Below, one piece after another: positions 62,329-64,000 of a DNA stretch of 64,000 bases (position 1 is its first letter; each line of letters begins with the position of its first letter). The notes below the pieces were generated by a model. That model was given only the letters and a program-made list of their open reading frames with translations, did not search any database and was not told where the DNA came from. Location: the NCBI GenBank assembly GCA_016721185.1, contig JADKIP010000012.1:124001-188000 (forward strand). Direction: 5' to 3'. A program made the position numbers and the translations under genes. This DNA comes from Candidatus Dechloromonas phosphorivorans. Lineage in GTDB: Bacteria > Pseudomonadota > Gammaproteobacteria > Burkholderiales > Rhodocyclaceae.

Positions 62329-64000
62329 TTAGAAGAGGTTTTCCGGCAGTGCGAATACCGACTCGCTACCACCAGTGATTTCGGCAGAATAGGCAGCGGC
62401 GAACGGCAACTGGTGCGCCGCGAAGTAGGTCGCGGTAGCCAGCTTGGCGGTATAGAAATCGTCCGTTGTGCCGGCGGCGATGTGCTTGACGGCAATCGCT
62501 GCCGACTTGGCCATCAGCCAGCCGCCGACCACGATACCGGTCAGCTTGAGGAAAGGCACGGAACCGGCTGCGGCAGCCTGCGGCTTGCTGTCGTAATTGG
62601 CCAGCAACCACTCTGCTGCGGTCGACAGGGAATTGATGCCATTTTTCAGGTTGACCGCAATGCCGGCCAACTGGGCATTGCCCGCGAAAGATTCGGCATC
62701 GGCCGTCATTTCGGCGATCAGCGTCTTCATCGCCGCCCCCGGCACCTTTTCGCGGGCCAGCTTGCGGCCGATCAGGTCGTTGGCCTGAATGCCGGTCGTG
62801 CCTTCGTAAATGGTGGTGATGCGCGAATCGCGGTAGTACTGGCAGGCACCGGTTTCTTCGATGAAACCGACGCCGCCGAAAACCTGCACGCCGGTCGAGG
62901 TCAGCTCGACGCCCTGCTCGGTGCTCCAGCCCTTGACCACCGGGGTCAGCAGATCGACGCGGGCCTGGGCAGCAGCATCGCCGGCATGGGCGCGGTCGAT
63001 GTTGGCGGCGGCGTAATAGGCCAGCGTACGCATGGCTTCGGTGCGCGACTTCATGTCCATCAGCATGCGGCGGACATCGGGGTGATGCAGGATGGGCTTC
63101 TTGATGCCGGACTTGTCGCCAATCGGGGCGCCCTGAACCCGCTCACGGGCATACCACAGCGCGTGCTGGTAGGAACGTTCGGCAATGCCGACGCCTTCCA
63201 GACCGACGTTCACCCGGGCGTGGTTCATCATCGTGAACATGTAGCCGATGCCCTTGTTCTCGTCGCCGACCAGATAGCCGATGGCGCCTGCGTTCTCGCC
63301 GAAGGACATCACCGCCGTCGGGCTGCCGTGAATGCCCATCTTGTGTTCAATCGAAGCGCAGATCAGGTCGTTGCGGGCGCCGAGCGAGCCATCATCATTG
63401 ACCAGGAATTTCGGCACGATGAACAACGAAATGCCCTTCAGTCCCGGCGGCGCATCCGGCAGACGGGCCAGCACGAGGTGAATGATGTTCTCGGCACAGT
63501 CGTTCTCGCCCCAGGTGATGAAAATCTTGGTGCCGCTGACCAGATAACTGCCATCACCGACGGCCTTGGCCTTGGTGCAGATGGCAGCGAGATCGGAACC
63601 GGCGGACGGCTCGGTCAGGTTCATGGTGCCAGACCAGGTGCCTTCGACCATCTTGTGCAGGTACTTTTGCTTCAGTTCGTCGGAAGCGTGGTGGGCGATG
63701 GCTTCGATGGCACCGCCAGTCAGCATCGGGCACAGGCCGAAAGCCATATTGGCCGACTTCCACATTTCATTGACTGCCATCGAAACCACCGCCGGCATTC
63801 CCTGACCGCCAAACTCCGGGGAGAAGGGCATGGAATTCCAGCCGGTTTCAACGAACAGTTTGTAGGCTTCCTTGAAGCCGGGCGCGGTGGTGACGACGCC
63901 GTCCTTGCAGACCGAACCGGTACTGTCGCCAGCGCGGTTGATCGGGTCGAGCACGCCAGTGGCGAACTTGGCAGCTTCTTCGAGGATGGATTCGACCAGT
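62329..64000 (-). CDS. Acyl-CoA dehydrogenase, long type (partial, runs off right edge)
   Basis: At least 556 residues are open to the right edge; the start lies outside the window. The frame before the GTG at 63954 continues as FATGVLDP. FAD/substrate motifs include MNLTEPSAGSDLAAI, FITWGENDC and QVFGGVGFIEETGACQYYRDSRITTIYEGTTGIQANDLIGRK. The Glu in the last block is near the catalytic-base position. The C-terminal extension is of the DmdC/AcdA type (about 600 residues in full). It oxidises acyl-CoA and passes electrons through ETF to the neighbouring ETF-QO. Confidence 0.93.
   Translation of the reverse strand, partial: LVESILEEAAKFATGVLDPINRAGDSTGSVCKDGVVTTAPGFKEAYKLFVETGWNSMPFSPEFGGQGMPAVVSMAVNEMWKSANMAFGLCPMLTGGAIEAIAHHASDELKQKYLHKMVEGTWSGTMNLTEPSAGSDLAAICTKAKAVGDGSYLVSGTKIFITWGENDCAENIIHLVLARLPDAPPGLKGISLFIVPKFLVNDDGSLGARNDLICASIEHKMGIHGSPTAVMSFGENAGAIGYLVGDENKGIGYMFTMMNHARVNVGLEGVGIAERSYQHALWYARERVQGAPIGDKSGIKKPILHHPDVRRMLMDMKSRTEAMRTLAYYAAANIDRAHAGDAAAQARVDLLTPVVKGWSTEQGVELTSTGVQVFGGVGFIEETGACQYYRDSRITTIYEGTTGIQANDLIGRKLAREKVPGAAMKTLIAEMTADAESFAGNAQLAGIAVNLKNGINSLSTAAEWLLANYDSKPQAAAAGSVPFLKLTGIVVGGWLMAKSAAIAVKHIAAGTTDDFYTAKLATATYFAAHQLPFAAAYSAEITGGSESVFALPENLF

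Noticed and set aside
62253..62495. Upstream extension of the ETF-QO frame giving a Pro-rich N-terminus
   Set aside because: The Pro codons come from the poly-G block, and the extension overlaps the acyl-CoA dehydrogenase gene.
1..64000. CRISPR array, rRNA or tRNA genes, replication origin
   Set aside because: No regularly spaced direct repeats, rRNA-like sequence, cloverleaf or DnaA-box cluster was found by reading.

Overview
The window looks like chromosome of a free-living, GC-rich betaproteobacterium of the Rhodocyclales (Dechloromonas/Azonexus/Azoarcus-like). This is inferred from gene content: a phasin with a PHA-type operator, a PEP-CTERM protein, fused isobutyryl-CoA mutase (IcmF), a liv-type ABC transporter embedded among acyl-CoA ligases, an acetate symporter, and abundant c-di-GMP/chemotaxis-like signalling. 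No rRNA, tRNA, CRISPR array or transposase was seen.

Layout. 1-2970: a BacNav-type sodium channel (cut by the left edge) overlapping an Alx/TerC manganese exporter gene that carries a yybP-ykoY Mn2+ riboswitch, then a TerB-like protein and a short ribosome hibernation factor. 3113-5873: purEK and a divergent NhaR-type regulator. 6580-16751: a long minus-strand unit for uptake and CoA activation of an organic acid (acyl-CoA synthetase, livG-livH-livM, binding protein, livF, PaaK-like ligase, a small secreted protein, AMACR-like racemase). 17098-20970: a plus-strand operon that looks like a functional-amyloid or holdfast-anchor system (five-repeat secreted protein, small HfaA-like protein, CsgG/HfaB-like lipoprotein) with its own ECF sigma/anti-sigma pair. 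It is the strongest candidate here for an undescribed system. 21088-26923: a Crp/Fnr regulator, a perfect 35-bp inverted repeat, a Zorya-like ZorA/ZorB motor pair with an unknown third gene, and a lower-GC FRG-domain/DUF262 pair. Together these look like a small defence island.

27224-39759: M48 metalloprotease, PEP-CTERM protein, response regulator, icmF, an AraC-type regulator carrying an in-frame palindromic insertion, an HD-GYP protein, a second TerC-family protein and gpmI. 39996-51578: a signalling operon of overlapping genes: two CheB-CheR-PAS proteins (one continuing by frameshift into GGDEF-EAL), a PAS histidine kinase with a FixJ-like regulator, and an output-less bacteriophytochrome photosensory core. 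51780-58388: a soluble zinc-binding chemoreceptor, minCDE, a divergent ClpX-like ATPase without zinc domain and with altered pore loops, a hydrolase, a phasin, a possible short RNA and a small protein. 58517-64000: actP/yjcH, ETF-ubiquinone oxidoreductase (frameshifted) and an acyl-CoA dehydrogenase (cut by the right edge).

Two window-wide points. A short motif (TTGCTGCGGTCAAC, three variable bases, then an A-tract) recurs about ten times in gaps or at gene ends. Three genes appear broken by single extra bases, and a 48-base block at 62264-62311 is 41 G, so base-level sequence error is a real possibility in places.
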